Assembly (NCBI RefSeq): GCF_014107495.1
Contig: NZ_CP041969.1
Span: 4,203,501-4,267,500, forward strand
Direction of reading: 5' to 3'
Source of the DNA: Cohnella cholangitidis
GTDB lineage: Bacteria; Bacillota; Bacilli; Paenibacillales; Paenibacillaceae
DNA: 64,000 nucleotides
Under the pieces are notes generated by a model that saw only the letters and a list, made by a program, of their open reading frames with translations, did not search any database and was not told the DNA's origin. This document shows, piece after piece, positions 34,719 through 42,509 of this stretch (positions are counted from its first letter, which is position 1; each line of letters starts with the position of its first letter). Both the position numbers and the translations under genes were made by a program.

Positions 34719-36035
34719 ATGAAAAAAATCGACGTGGCGGTAATCGGCGGAGGGCTGGCGGGACTCATCGCGGCTATTGAATTGGCGAGAGCGGGTAAAT
34801 CGGTAAGGGTGTTAGAGAAATCCGGCAAACTAGGCGGCAGAGCGATGACGGTCGACAAGAACGGAGCGCTGTTCAATCTGGGAGGCCATGCGCTCTATCT
34901 CGGCGGAGAAGCGAATCGCGTTTTCGAACGATACGGATTAAAGCTGACGGGCAGCAAGCCGTCTGCCAAGGGGTTGACTATATGGAATAATACGCTGTCG
35001 CCGTTGCCGGGAGATCCAGTGGCATTGTTATCTTCCAAACTGCTGGGTTGGTCGGGGAAAGCCAAGCTGATGTCCATCATGGTCAAGATGATGAGAGCGG
35101 ATTTTGCGTCCATGCCCAATATAAGCTTGAGGGAGTGGGCCGAATCCCAGATCGGCGACCCGATGGTTCGCCACATCTTCTACTCGTTATGCCGTACGGC
35201 GACTTACACGACGGACCCCGACTATCAAGCCGCGGGGCCGGTACTGAGACAAGTGAAGAGCTCGCTTACGTCGGGAGTGAAGTATTTGGACGGAGGCTGG
35301 CAATCGATCATCGATCAGTTGCGGGATTCGGCTATCTCCTTGGGAGTCGATATCGTACCGGGAACTACGGTCGTCGAAATCAAGCACGATCGAGGCAAGG
35401 TTCAAGGCGTGGTTTACGCTAGCGGCGATACCGTCCCCGTCGATACCGTCATTAGCACCGCCCCTCCGGCGACGACTTACCTGATGGTCAAAGGAGCGGA
35501 AAATACGATACTGCAAAGGTGGAAGGACGAGGCAAGGCCTGCGACGGTGGCAAGCTTGGATCTGGCTTTGAAGCGGCTGCCGGTCGCGAATCGCCATTTC
35601 GCCATGGGGTTGGATCAGCCGGTGTTTTTCTCCGATCATTCCAGGGCCGCCAAACTAAGCGAAAATGGTACAATAGTGGTGCATCTGACCAAATATAACG
35701 GACCGGGACCGCAAGACGCCGAAGCGGACGAGAGCTTGCTCAAGCAGACGATGAGCCTGCTGCATCCGGGATGGGAGCGCGAGGTCGTGTCCCGTCAATA
35801 CTTGCCTCATATTACCGTCGTGCATGATTACCCTCATCTAGGACGTACAAAGAACGAGACGGGTCCGGAAATTCCGGAAATACAAGGCATGTACGTCGCA
35901 GGAGATTGGGCCAGCCATGGGGAAATGCTTGCGGACGCTTCCGCGGCAAGCGCCGTAAGGGCGGCCGAATCTATTGTAAGAGCAGCGAACGCCGCGAACA
36001 ATCGGGCTACGGCCGAAGGCATTCTAGCTCGCTAA
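34719..36035 (+). CDS. FAD-dependent oxidoreductase (phytoene desaturase/amine oxidase-like)
   Basis: Flavoprotein of 438 residues. The N-terminal dinucleotide-binding motif is VAVIGGGLAGLIAAIELARAGKSVRVLEKSGKLGGRA in sequence (about 5-42), where GG..R is the amine-oxidase-type second motif. The C-terminal FAD motif is GMYVAGDWASHGEMLADAS (about 395-413). Start is ATG 34719 after TTGGAGGG. It stands 19 bases ahead of an ECF41 sigma factor. ECF41 genes are usually next to carboxymuconolactone decarboxylases, oxidoreductases or epimerases, so this is the expected partner. Substrate unknown. Confidence 0.82.
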   Translation: MKKIDVAVIGGGLAGLIAAIELARAGKSVRVLEKSGKLGGRAMTVDKNGALFNLGGHALYLGGEANRVFERYGLKLTGSKPSAKGLTIWNNTLSPLPGDPVALLSSKLLGWSGKAKLMSIMVKMMRADFASMPNISLREWAESQIGDPMVRHIFYSLCRTATYTTDPDYQAAGPVLRQVKSSLTSGVKYLDGGWQSIIDQLRDSAISLGVDIVPGTTVVEIKHDRGKVQGVVYASGDTVPVDTVISTAPPATTYLMVKGAENTILQRWKDEARPATVASLDLALKRLPVANRHFAMGLDQPVFFSDHSRAAKLSENGTIVVHLTKYNGPGPQDAEADESLLKQTMSLLHPGWEREVVSRQYLPHITVVHDYPHLGRTKNETGPEIPEIQGMYVAGDWASHGEMLADASAASAVRAAESIVRAANAANNRATAEGILAR

Positions 36036-36054
36036 ATCGAAAGGAGAGGCCTGT

Positions 36055-36954
36055 TTGGAAACCGTTAATCCGGAAGGCGATTATCAAGCATATAAGCCGC
36101 TAATGTTCTCGATTGCATACCGAATGCTGGGCAACGTAATGGACGCGGAGGATATCGTTCAGGAAGTTTTTCTCGCATGGAACGCAAATAAGCCTGAACA
36201 AGTTCAGAACATAAAATCTTATTTATGCAAAATGGTAACGAACCGCTGCATCGATCATATCCGCTCCGCTAGCAAACGTAGGGAGGCGTACGTCGGACCT
36301 TGGCTTCCTTCGCCGTTATTAACGGACGATCCGGGAGAACCCGACGGCCCGGCGTCGATCTATTTGCATAAGGAATCCCTCTCCACCGCATATTTGCTGT
36401 TGTTGCAGCAATTGTCCTGGATCGAGAGAGCCGTGTTCGTATTGAGGGAAGTGCTCCAATACGATTACGACGAGATCGCCGAGATCGTGGATAAGAGCAG
36501 CGCCAATTGCCGGCAAATCTTTCATCGCGCCAAGGGAGCGATATCCGGGATTTCGAGCTCGAGCGAAACGGGACCGCCTAAGTCGGAATCGCTCAAACGG
36601 CGGATCGAACTGTTCGTTCATGCGCTCACTACCGGGAACAGCGGGCAGCTTGTGAACATCCTGAAGGCGGATGCTCGGCTGCAATCCGACGGAGGAGGCA
36701 AGGTTACGGCCGCTATTCGTCCGATTCTGGGAGCGGAAAGAGTTTCCGCGTTCTTGTTCGGAATCGTCGGCAAAGCTACGCCGGATTCTTCTTATCGGAT
36801 GGTCTCGGTAAACGGAGAACCCGGTATCGTCACTTATGCCGGGAAGAAGCCGAATTCGGTTATGACTTTCCGAATACAGGATGAAGAAATCGCGGATATC
36901 TATATCGTTATTAATCCCGACAAACTGCTCCATCTGCCTGATCTATCCTCCTGA
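36055..36954 (+). CDS. ECF41-type sigma factor with fused SnoaL-like regulatory domain
   Basis: Sigma factor of 299 residues starting at TTG 36055 after AAAGGAGAGG. Region 2 is seen in FSIAYRMLGNVMDAEDIVQEVF and SYLCKMVTNRCIDHIRS (about 20-75). Region 4 is YLLLLQQLSWIERAVFVLRE and DYDEIAEIVDKSSANCRQIFHRAK (about 115-165). Three ECF41 signatures are present: linker WLPSPL (usual WLPEP), DGGGK near residue 220 and NPDKL near residue 290. The C-terminal SnoaL-like domain regulates the sigma factor directly, in place of an anti-sigma factor. The adjacent promoter match supports autoregulation. Confidence 0.85.
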   Translation: METVNPEGDYQAYKPLMFSIAYRMLGNVMDAEDIVQEVFLAWNANKPEQVQNIKSYLCKMVTNRCIDHIRSASKRREAYVGPWLPSPLLTDDPGEPDGPASIYLHKESLSTAYLLLLQQLSWIERAVFVLREVLQYDYDEIAEIVDKSSANCRQIFHRAKGAISGISSSSETGPPKSESLKRRIELFVHALTTGNSGQLVNILKADARLQSDGGGKVTAAIRPILGAERVSAFLFGIVGKATPDSSYRMVSVNGEPGIVTYAGKKPNSVMTFRIQDEEIADIYIVINPDKLLHLPDLSS

Positions 36955-36976
36955 ACGTAAAACGGAATCGATATGT

Positions 36977-37024
36977 AAAAAGAAGCTGGCCAAAGGTTTT
37001 GCCTTGGATCAGCTTCTTCTTTTG
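36977..37024. terminator. Bidirectional terminator between sigma factor and peroxiredoxin genes
   Basis: Stem AGAAGCTG with its complement CAGCTTCT plus an inner imperfect part. It is flanked by an A-run on the left and a T-rich TCTTTT on the right, so it can work for both convergent genes. Confidence 0.75.
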
Positions 37025-37035
37025 TTCAATATCCG

Positions 37036-37596
37036 TTACCCAAGAGTTTTGTCGCCTTTTCTCCAGTTGATCGGGCACAGCCCGCCGGATTGCAGCGCTT
37101 CGAGAATGCGGATCGTCTCTTCTACGCTGCGGCCGACGTTCATGTCGGTGACGACTTGATAGCGAATGATGCCTTCGGGGTCGATAATGAACAAGCCTCT
37201 ATGCGCGGCTCCGGTTTTCTCGTCGAGCACTCCGTATGCACGTGCCGTTTCCTTCGTGAAGTCCGATACCATCGGGTAACGGATCAGGCCGATTCCGCCT
37301 TGGTCGCGGGGGGTGTTCATCCACGCTTTGTGCGTGTAGACGCTGTCCACCGAAGCTCCGATGATGTCGCATTTGAGATCCCGGAACGTGCCTACCGACT
37401 CGTTGAATGCCATGATTTCCGTAGGGCACACGGTCGTAAAATCATAGGGCCAGAAGAACAGCATGACCCAGCGTCCGCGGTATTCCTCAAGGCTCAAGTT
37501 TTCGGACAACGTGTCCAAGTTCTTCGTAGAAGGAAGATTGAAAGAAGGGGCCGGCTCGCCGATTTTTGCGGTTTTTACGATGGTGGTTTCAATCAT
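37036..37596 (-). CDS. 2-Cys peroxiredoxin (AhpC/Prx1 type)
   Basis: Peroxidase of 186 residues that reduces hydrogen peroxide and organic peroxides. The peroxidatic Cys is in DFTTVCPTEI (about residue 56) with the PxxxT/SxxC pattern intact. The resolving Cys is in GGLCPINW near the C-terminus. A conserved Arg lies in GLFIIDPEGIIRY. The start ATG 37596 follows AGGAG at twelve bases. Its control region carries both the TTCAT repeats seen at trxB and a Per-box-like operator, so thioredoxin/TrxB is the likely electron source. Confidence 0.9.
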   Translation of the reverse strand: MIETTIVKTAKIGEPAPSFNLPSTKNLDTLSENLSLEEYRGRWVMLFFWPYDFTTVCPTEIMAFNESVGTFRDLKCDIIGASVDSVYTHKAWMNTPRDQGGIGLIRYPMVSDFTKETARAYGVLDEKTGAAHRGLFIIDPEGIIRYQVVTDMNVGRSVEETIRILEALQSGGLCPINWRKGDKTLG

Positions 37597-37619
37597 GATG
37601 TTGTTTCTCTCCTCTTATT

Positions 37620-37634
37620 TTATAATTAAACTAA
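37620..37634. promoter_or_regulatory. Per-box-like operator before the peroxiredoxin gene
   Basis: TTATAATTAAACTAA matches the PerR box TTATAATTATTATAA at 12 of 15 positions. It lies just downstream of the predicted transcription start, a repressing position. A similar box precedes the PerR-like gene at 38891. Confidence 0.5.
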
Positions 37635-37656
37635 ATCTAACTAATGGCCATGAAAA

Positions 37657-37721
37657 ATCATACCCCATAACGGCTTGCGCTGCATGAAGGTATGATTAAG
37701 GTTTCATGAAGATCTCATGAA
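37657..37721 (-). promoter_or_regulatory. Peroxiredoxin promoter with four 11-bp TTCAT-type repeats
   Basis: Read on the minus strand, TTCAT or TTAAT pentamers lie at plus-strand positions 37717-37721, 37706-37710, 37695-37699 and 37684-37688, exactly 11 bases apart. They are followed by GGTATGAT with TATGAT at 37657-37662. The distance from the last pentamer to the -10 is identical to that at trxB. Confidence 0.72.
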
Positions 37722-37727
37722 CCGGCT

Positions 37728-38498
37728 TTATAGGTCGGCTAGGCGATAACCGGCCCCTCTGACGGTAGCGATGTAACGAGGTTCCTTCGGATCGTCCTCC
37801 AGCTTGCTTCGCAAGCTTCTTATGTGCACGTCGACCGCATTGCTGCCTCCGAAGTATTGCTCTCCCCATACCTCGTTCATCAGCTCTTGGCGGGTTAGCA
37901 CCTTGCCGTCGGCAGCGATAATCGTCCGCAGGAGATCATATTCCGTCTTCGTTAATTCTACTCTAGAGCCGTTCCGGGTAACGGTCATGCGGTCCGGGTC
38001 GAGAACGACGTCTTTGAATACGTAGGTGCGCGATTCTTCGATCGGGACAGTGTACTTGAGAGAGAGCTGCTGGATCTTCGCGATGACTTGTTCGATCGAA
38101 CCGGGCCACTGAACGGTTTCCTCTCCAGGATGGACAGTCGAGTCCGCGCCGTTAATGAGTGCGAGAACGGGAGAGCTTCCGTCGCTAGGCCACGCGTTAG
38201 CCGTTGCAGACGGAGAATGGGCCGTGCGGTCGACAACGATAATGTTGCCTTGCACCATATTAAGAAGCGGGTCGTCGGCATGGTGCAGCAGAAGCACGTC
38301 GTAACATTTGTCCGCCAGCTCCGCAACGAGAGAACGAAGGGAGGCCGGACGTGGGCTGATGATCAGAATTCGGTTCGTGATCTCGCAGAATCCTTGGTCG
38401 TTCGGTTCAATGGGCGAGATCAGGCTTTCGTTAACGACGGCAACTTCGGTTGCCTCGGAAGCTCCGTTTAGTGAGCGGATTTGTTCGCGTTCTTGCAT
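37728..38498 (-). CDS. OmpR-family regulator with a degenerate receiver domain
   Basis: DNA-binding protein of 256 residues. I chose ATG 38498 (MQEREQIRSLNG), ten bases after AAAGGAG; a longer frame lies inside the upstream gene. The C-terminal 95 residues are a complete OmpR/PhoB winged helix: YVFKDVVLDPDRMTVTRNG, ELTKTEYDLLRTII, VLTRQELMNEVWG, AVDVHIRSLRSKLEDDP and RGAGYRL. The N-terminal domain keeps a receiver-like pattern (ITNRILIISP, NIIVVDRTAHS) but lacks the N-terminal acidic pair and the conserved Lys. Phosphorylation is therefore doubtful. No histidine kinase is adjacent. It overlaps the PerR-like gene by 31 bases. Confidence 0.8.
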   Translation of the reverse strand: MQEREQIRSLNGASEATEVAVVNESLISPIEPNDQGFCEITNRILIISPRPASLRSLVAELADKCYDVLLLHHADDPLLNMVQGNIIVVDRTAHSPSATANAWPSDGSSPVLALINGADSTVHPGEETVQWPGSIEQVIAKIQQLSLKYTVPIEESRTYVFKDVVLDPDRMTVTRNGSRVELTKTEYDLLRTIIAADGKVLTRQELMNEVWGEQYFGGSNAVDVHIRSLRSKLEDDPKEPRYIATVRGAGYRLADL

Positions 38499-38872
38499 CC
38501 GTCGCACACTCCTTTGAACAAGATGTTCTCTTCGGTGATGTCGTAACCGGTTTGCTCGGAGACGGAATTCAACCATGCCGCGGGAAGCTCCACGAACACT
38601 TCGTCGACTTTGCCGCACGAGGTGCAGACGACATGCTGGTGATCTTCGATTCGCGCATCGTACCGGCTGGCGTCGCCCTGGAGCTTGAGCTCATGGATGA
38701 GGCCTTCCTCGGTTAAATATTTCAGCGTATTGTAGACGGTCGCGTAAGCGAAATTGTGTCCCTCGGCTTTGAGTCTCTCGATAATATCGGCCGCCGTCGG
38801 ATGATCTTCGGCAGCGGTTAGCAGCTCGTATATGGTTTTGCGCTGAAGGGTCATGGCACCCGCTTTTCTCAT
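38468..38872 (-). CDS. Fur-family regulator, PerR-like
   Basis: Metal-dependent repressor of 134 residues from ATG 38872, nine bases after AAGGA; the ATG at 38881 is too close to that site. The winged helix includes HPTAADIIERLK and FAYATVYNTLKYLTEEGLI. The dimerisation part has DHQHVVCTSCGKVDEV and a second C-x-x-C (CDGC) near the end for structural zinc. The residue after SRY is Asp, as in peroxide-sensing PerR, rather than Glu as in Fur; His in HPT and DHQH and Asp in KVDEV complete the expected PerR site. It is co-transcribed with the OmpR-type regulator. Confidence 0.82.
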   Translation of the reverse strand: MRKAGAMTLQRKTIYELLTAAEDHPTAADIIERLKAEGHNFAYATVYNTLKYLTEEGLIHELKLQGDASRYDARIEDHQHVVCTSCGKVDEVFVELPAAWLNSVSEQTGYDITEENILFKGVCDGCKNANKSAH

Positions 38873-38890
38873 CGCAATCATTCCTTTAAT

Positions 38891-38933
38891 TTAGAATTAG
38901 TTTAAGTTTAATCAAATTCATGCTCGCCGTCAA
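38891..38933 (-). promoter_or_regulatory. Promoter and Per box of the PerR-like operon
   Basis: On the minus strand there is a -35 TTGACG (38928-38933), a 17-base spacer and a -10 TAAACT (38905-38910). Directly after it is a Per-box-like TTAGAATTAGTTTAA (38891-38905, plus-strand reading), 12 of 15 matches. This fits negative autoregulation. Confidence 0.6.
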
Positions 38934-38943
38934 TGCGGATAGC

Positions 38944-38984
38944 AAAAACCGCCTTGCCAGCTCGCAGGCTGCCGAAGGCGGTTT
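38944..38984 (-). terminator. Terminator of the ArsR-type regulator gene
   Basis: Ten-bp stem AAACCGCCTT/AAGGCGGTTT (38946-38955 and 38975-38984). On the minus strand it ends in a run of five T residues. Confidence 0.8.
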
Positions 38985-38996
38985 ATGGACGACGCG

Positions 38997-39911
38997 TTAT
39001 TGAAGATCCCGATACAGAACCCGAATAAGAATATCTTGATTATAATTGCCGAAGTGCTTGCCGAAGACGGTAAGGCCTCTTTTGTTTTTCGATTTCTCCT
39101 CGACCGCCATTTTAAAACGAATATCGCTTTTGTAATTCAGATCGATCTCGGACAAGGTAACGTCGGATATTCTGCAACCGTCGATGAAGCTTCCTTCCCC
39201 GTTAATCCGAATCAGCTTCAGCATCCCGTATTGGTTCAGATGCGGCGGCCACCAGTCGGGATTGAAGGCTCCCTTCGTATCGCCGAAGTCGCCCGGGCTG
39301 GTCCAAGATCCGATCTCGATATCGTTAACGTAGAAGTAAATGTCGGACGGCCAATTGTCGGCGAATCCCGGCGCTTCGGAGCCTAGTTCCAAAGAAAATT
39401 GCAGTTCTTGGAACTCCTGGTTCGGCTTCAAGTAGTTCGGGATGCGATATTCCAGATACCCTTCCGATAGCCAGATGATTTCGGCGTCTACCCGCTGCGG
39501 GTCGGCGAAGTATCGAGGATCGTCGAAATCCCCGATAATGCTATCCTTCGTTGCAAGCCCGCATGTCGGGACGGCATGGTAATTGCTGTAATGCCCGGTT
39601 TTCAATTCTACCTCGTACAGATTGCCGACTTCTTTCGTGCGCAATTCCACCATCAGCTTCTCTTCGTTGAGATAACACATTTTTTGCAAGCCGTGTTTGC
39701 CGACGACGGTATTGATCTCGATTAAGCCGCTTTCTTCAAGCTTCTTAATATGCATAGTAATGGCGCCGTTGGTTAGCTCTAATTTGGTAGCCAGATCGTT
39801 AAGGTTAAGCGTCTGATGCTCTGCCAAGAGCTCGAGAATTTGAATTCGGATTTCCGAACTGAGCGCTTTGAAAATATTAAGACCGGACCGGAGTTCTTTA
39901 ATATGAATCAT
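38997..39911 (-). CDS. ArsR-type regulator with a large C-terminal sensor domain
   Basis: Regulator of 304 residues from ATG 39911, nine bases after AAAGGA. An ArsR-like winged helix occupies about residues 5-90 (NIFKALSSEIRIQILELLAEH, LNLNDLATKLELTNGAITMHIKKLEESGLI). The remaining 210 residues form a beta-rich domain with many aromatics (YFADPQRVDAEIIWLSEGYLEYRIP, FNPDWWPPHLNQYG), rather like a carbohydrate-binding jelly roll, and include CGL and GCR cysteines. It sits beside the arabinan genes and may sense a sugar. That domain assignment is an inference. Confidence 0.72.
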   Translation of the reverse strand: MIHIKELRSGLNIFKALSSEIRIQILELLAEHQTLNLNDLATKLELTNGAITMHIKKLEESGLIEINTVVGKHGLQKMCYLNEEKLMVELRTKEVGNLYEVELKTGHYSNYHAVPTCGLATKDSIIGDFDDPRYFADPQRVDAEIIWLSEGYLEYRIPNYLKPNQEFQELQFSLELGSEAPGFADNWPSDIYFYVNDIEIGSWTSPGDFGDTKGAFNPDWWPPHLNQYGMLKLIRINGEGSFIDGCRISDVTLSEIDLNYKSDIRFKMAVEEKSKNKRGLTVFGKHFGNYNQDILIRVLYRDLQ

Positions 39912-40054
39912 TTCCGCAAGTCCTTTCCGATTTGGAGGTTCGATAGGATCGAAAGGTTCGATATACCTATAGCTTACCATAAAGATTTATTTTATTATAC
40001 ATAAACCTAAAACAATATAAATGAATGTTCAACAACTTCCGACAGCGGCATTCG

Positions 40055-42106
40055 TTATTGTTTGGTGAATCTTTGCAGAACGATGTTTAACTGTCGCGAT
40101 AATTCGTTCAACTGCTTGGCATAATCTAACGTCTCGTTGCTTGCTTCCGTTTGGCTCTGGGTCATGGAGGCTGCATGAGAAGAAGAAGCGAGCGATTGTT
40201 CCGCCACTTTGCTGACGACCCGCATGGATTTAGCCAACAGCTGCTGCGCATCCTTGAACTCGTTAAGGGATTCGGTCGTCCGATTCAGCTCGCCCATGAA
40301 TGCTTCCATGTCTCTGTTTACTTCGTCGAATATGGTATTCGTTTGATGCACCGAATCGTTCTGGCTCTTGAACAGCATCAACGCGCTTTGCTGTTCCTCG
40401 ACGATTACCGCAGCGCTCGATTGAATAACGTCAAGGGTGACGGCAACCGTGTCGATCGATTGTTTCGATTGTTCGGCAAGCTTGCGGATTTCATCCGCTA
40501 CGACCATGAACCCTTTGCCTGCATTGCCGGCACGGGAAGCTTCGATGGTCGCGTTAAGCGAGAGGATGTTCGTTTGTTTCGTAATTTGGTGCAGCACGTC
40601 CATAATGTTCTGGATCGATTGGGCATGTTGCCGGAACTCCGTCATTTTATCGTTCATGGAACGGTTAATCCGTTCGGATCGATCGGTCTGTCGTCTCAGA
40701 TCTTCAAGAATAGCAATGCCCTTGTCGCTAGTGCTCTTAACGTTGGCGGCCGAATTAACCAGTACGGAATTGGCTTCGACGACCTCTTGAAGCTTGTTCC
40801 CGAATTGCGCGGTGAACGCGCTGACGTTATCGGATTCGGCCGACAGCTCGGTAGTTCCCGCGGCGATTTGTTGAGCGGCTGCCGCGATTTCTTTGGCCGA
40901 GCCGTGAGTCGTCTCGGATAGATGGAGCAGCTTGCTTCCGGCATGCAGAACTTTCGAGACGGAAGCGTCGGTCTCTGCGACCAGCAAGCTCATGTTCTCC
41001 ATCATTTGATCGAAGGAGCGGCCGAGTTGCCCGATTTCGTCTTTCCGCTTGAAGCGGGAACGGACGCTTAGTTTGCCGTCGGCTCCTTCAAGCATAAGTC
41101 CTTTCATGTCGGACAAGGGACGGCTGATCATCCGGGTAATGAAATATCCGATGACGAGCGCGGCAACGAGGGAAAAGCCGGACATGATCAGGGTGAAGTT
41201 TAAGATTTTGGCCGCGTCCTTTACGATTCGTTCGACCGGTATTTCTTGAACGACGGACCAGCCCGTAACGGGAGACAGGTATGCGGCCGTTAGATGGTCG
41301 CCTTCGTAATAGGCTTGCTTGCCGTCGACTGCGTACTCCTCGGCGTTGCGCAACGGATAAGGAGTCCCCAGTCCGTCAGTAGAGCGATCGTATATCGTAC
41401 TCCCGTCCGCGCCGACAACGTACGCTTTGCCGTAGCTCTCGAGTTCTATTAACTGCTCGTGCAAACTATCGGGATCGATCTCGATGAAAATAACGCCGAG
41501 CTCCTTGGCCGATTGCAGTCCGGTAAATATTCTCGCCATGGCAAAGCTGTTCTCGTACGAATTGCTCGTATGCGAATAGCCGTCTTTGACGATCGGCAAC
41601 CAGGTAGGTTTGGCCCCATTCCGGACGACCGTGTCGAACCAAGATGTTTCCTTTAGATCGGCAGGGCCGTTAAACATTCTTTCCGTCACTTTCAGATCCG
41701 TTCCGTCGGCATTAAGGATATGTATGGCTACGACGGAGGGGACCGAGTTCGACAAGCCGTTCAGCGACTCCCGCAGCTTGAGGTTCAACTCTCGATAAGC
41801 AAGGGAACGGGCATCCGTCTTCTGCATCTTAAGCAGATTGTTCTCGATATCGCGATTGGTCATCACCTGTCGGGATAGACTTTCGTACACATTGAAATAA
41901 TAATCGAGCTTCTGTCCTAGTTGGACGACGGTTTGAACGGAGTTTTGCTCCATCTGCTCTTGAAGCAAGGCCTTGGACGAATAATAGGACGATAAACCGA
42001 CGGATAAAGTGAAAATCAATATGCTGGCGAACAATGAAAGGAACAATCGCGCGCTGAGCGTTGGTTGGAGGAGATCCTTGATTCGGAACGATGTCGATTT
42101 AGCCAT
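40055..42106 (-). CDS. Methyl-accepting chemotaxis protein with extracellular Cache-type domain
   Basis: Chemoreceptor of 683 residues from ATG 42106, nine bases after AAAGG. Topology: helix near residues 20-42, extracellular dCache-like domain (about 45-300, with WFDTVVRNGAKPTWLP and GWSVVQEIP), helix near 305-330, HAMP domain (ITRMISRPLSDMKGLMLEGA) and a signalling coiled coil whose hairpin tip has NATIEASRAGNAGKGF and VVADEIRKLAEQS. It is divergent from the araN-like operon, and both have a cre-like site next to the -35, so it may guide cells toward arabinan or sugars. Confidence 0.88.
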   Translation of the reverse strand: MAKSTSFRIKDLLQPTLSARLFLSLFASILIFTLSVGLSSYYSSKALLQEQMEQNSVQTVVQLGQKLDYYFNVYESLSRQVMTNRDIENNLLKMQKTDARSLAYRELNLKLRESLNGLSNSVPSVVAIHILNADGTDLKVTERMFNGPADLKETSWFDTVVRNGAKPTWLPIVKDGYSHTSNSYENSFAMARIFTGLQSAKELGVIFIEIDPDSLHEQLIELESYGKAYVVGADGSTIYDRSTDGLGTPYPLRNAEEYAVDGKQAYYEGDHLTAAYLSPVTGWSVVQEIPVERIVKDAAKILNFTLIMSGFSLVAALVIGYFITRMISRPLSDMKGLMLEGADGKLSVRSRFKRKDEIGQLGRSFDQMMENMSLLVAETDASVSKVLHAGSKLLHLSETTHGSAKEIAAAAQQIAAGTTELSAESDNVSAFTAQFGNKLQEVVEANSVLVNSAANVKSTSDKGIAILEDLRRQTDRSERINRSMNDKMTEFRQHAQSIQNIMDVLHQITKQTNILSLNATIEASRAGNAGKGFMVVADEIRKLAEQSKQSIDTVAVTLDVIQSSAAVIVEEQQSALMLFKSQNDSVHQTNTIFDEVNRDMEAFMGELNRTTESLNEFKDAQQLLAKSMRVVSKVAEQSLASSSHAASMTQSQTEASNETLDYAKQLNELSRQLNIVLQRFTKQ

Positions 42107-42184
42107 TGTAAACATCCTTTGCCTTAAGGTGAAATGCGATAGGATTTTAATATAATCTAAACTATATAATTATTATATGTAATT

Positions 42185-42236
42185 ATAAAACATAACCGTC
42201 GTTTTACTGTCAATAGAGAATAGTAATCGCTTACAT
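42185..42236 (-). promoter_or_regulatory. Chemoreceptor gene promoter with adjacent cre-like site
   Basis: Minus strand: -35 TTGACA (42208-42213), 17-base spacer, -10 TTTTAT (42185-42190). Seven bases upstream of the -35 lies ATGTAAGCGATTACTA (42221-42236), which matches the cre consensus except at one base. Upstream placement is more typical of CcpA activation than of repression. Confidence 0.55.
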
Positions 42237-42387
42237 TTTGAGGGAAAAGGTACTCGTAATGACTGAGGAAAGATTCGCGCACATCGAAAAACCTTGATAT
42301 ATAGAGGTTTTAACGCGATTTAAGGCCGGGGATTTATTAGTAGACTTTTACACTGCTAAGGGTTCATATTATTCTAAAGAAAAATTT

Positions 42388-42441
42388 ACGTAAACGCATA
42401 CAAATTTGCTGTTGACAACAAATAGGATGACGAATTATCAT
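42388..42441 (+). promoter_or_regulatory. araN operon promoter with adjacent cre-like site
   Basis: -35 TTGACA (42412-42417), 18-base spacer, -10 TATCAT (42436-42441). Eight bases upstream of the -35 is ACGTAAACGCATACAA (42388-42403), one mismatch from the cre consensus. Its right end, ATACAAAT, also resembles half of an AraR operator. The rest of the 400-base gap to the chemoreceptor gene is AT-rich and shows no gene. Confidence 0.6.
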
Positions 42442-42509
42442 TAACTCATAAATTGTTTTAGTAAAATCTAAAATGATTTATCAATCACACCACAAACGGG
42501 GGAAACAAA

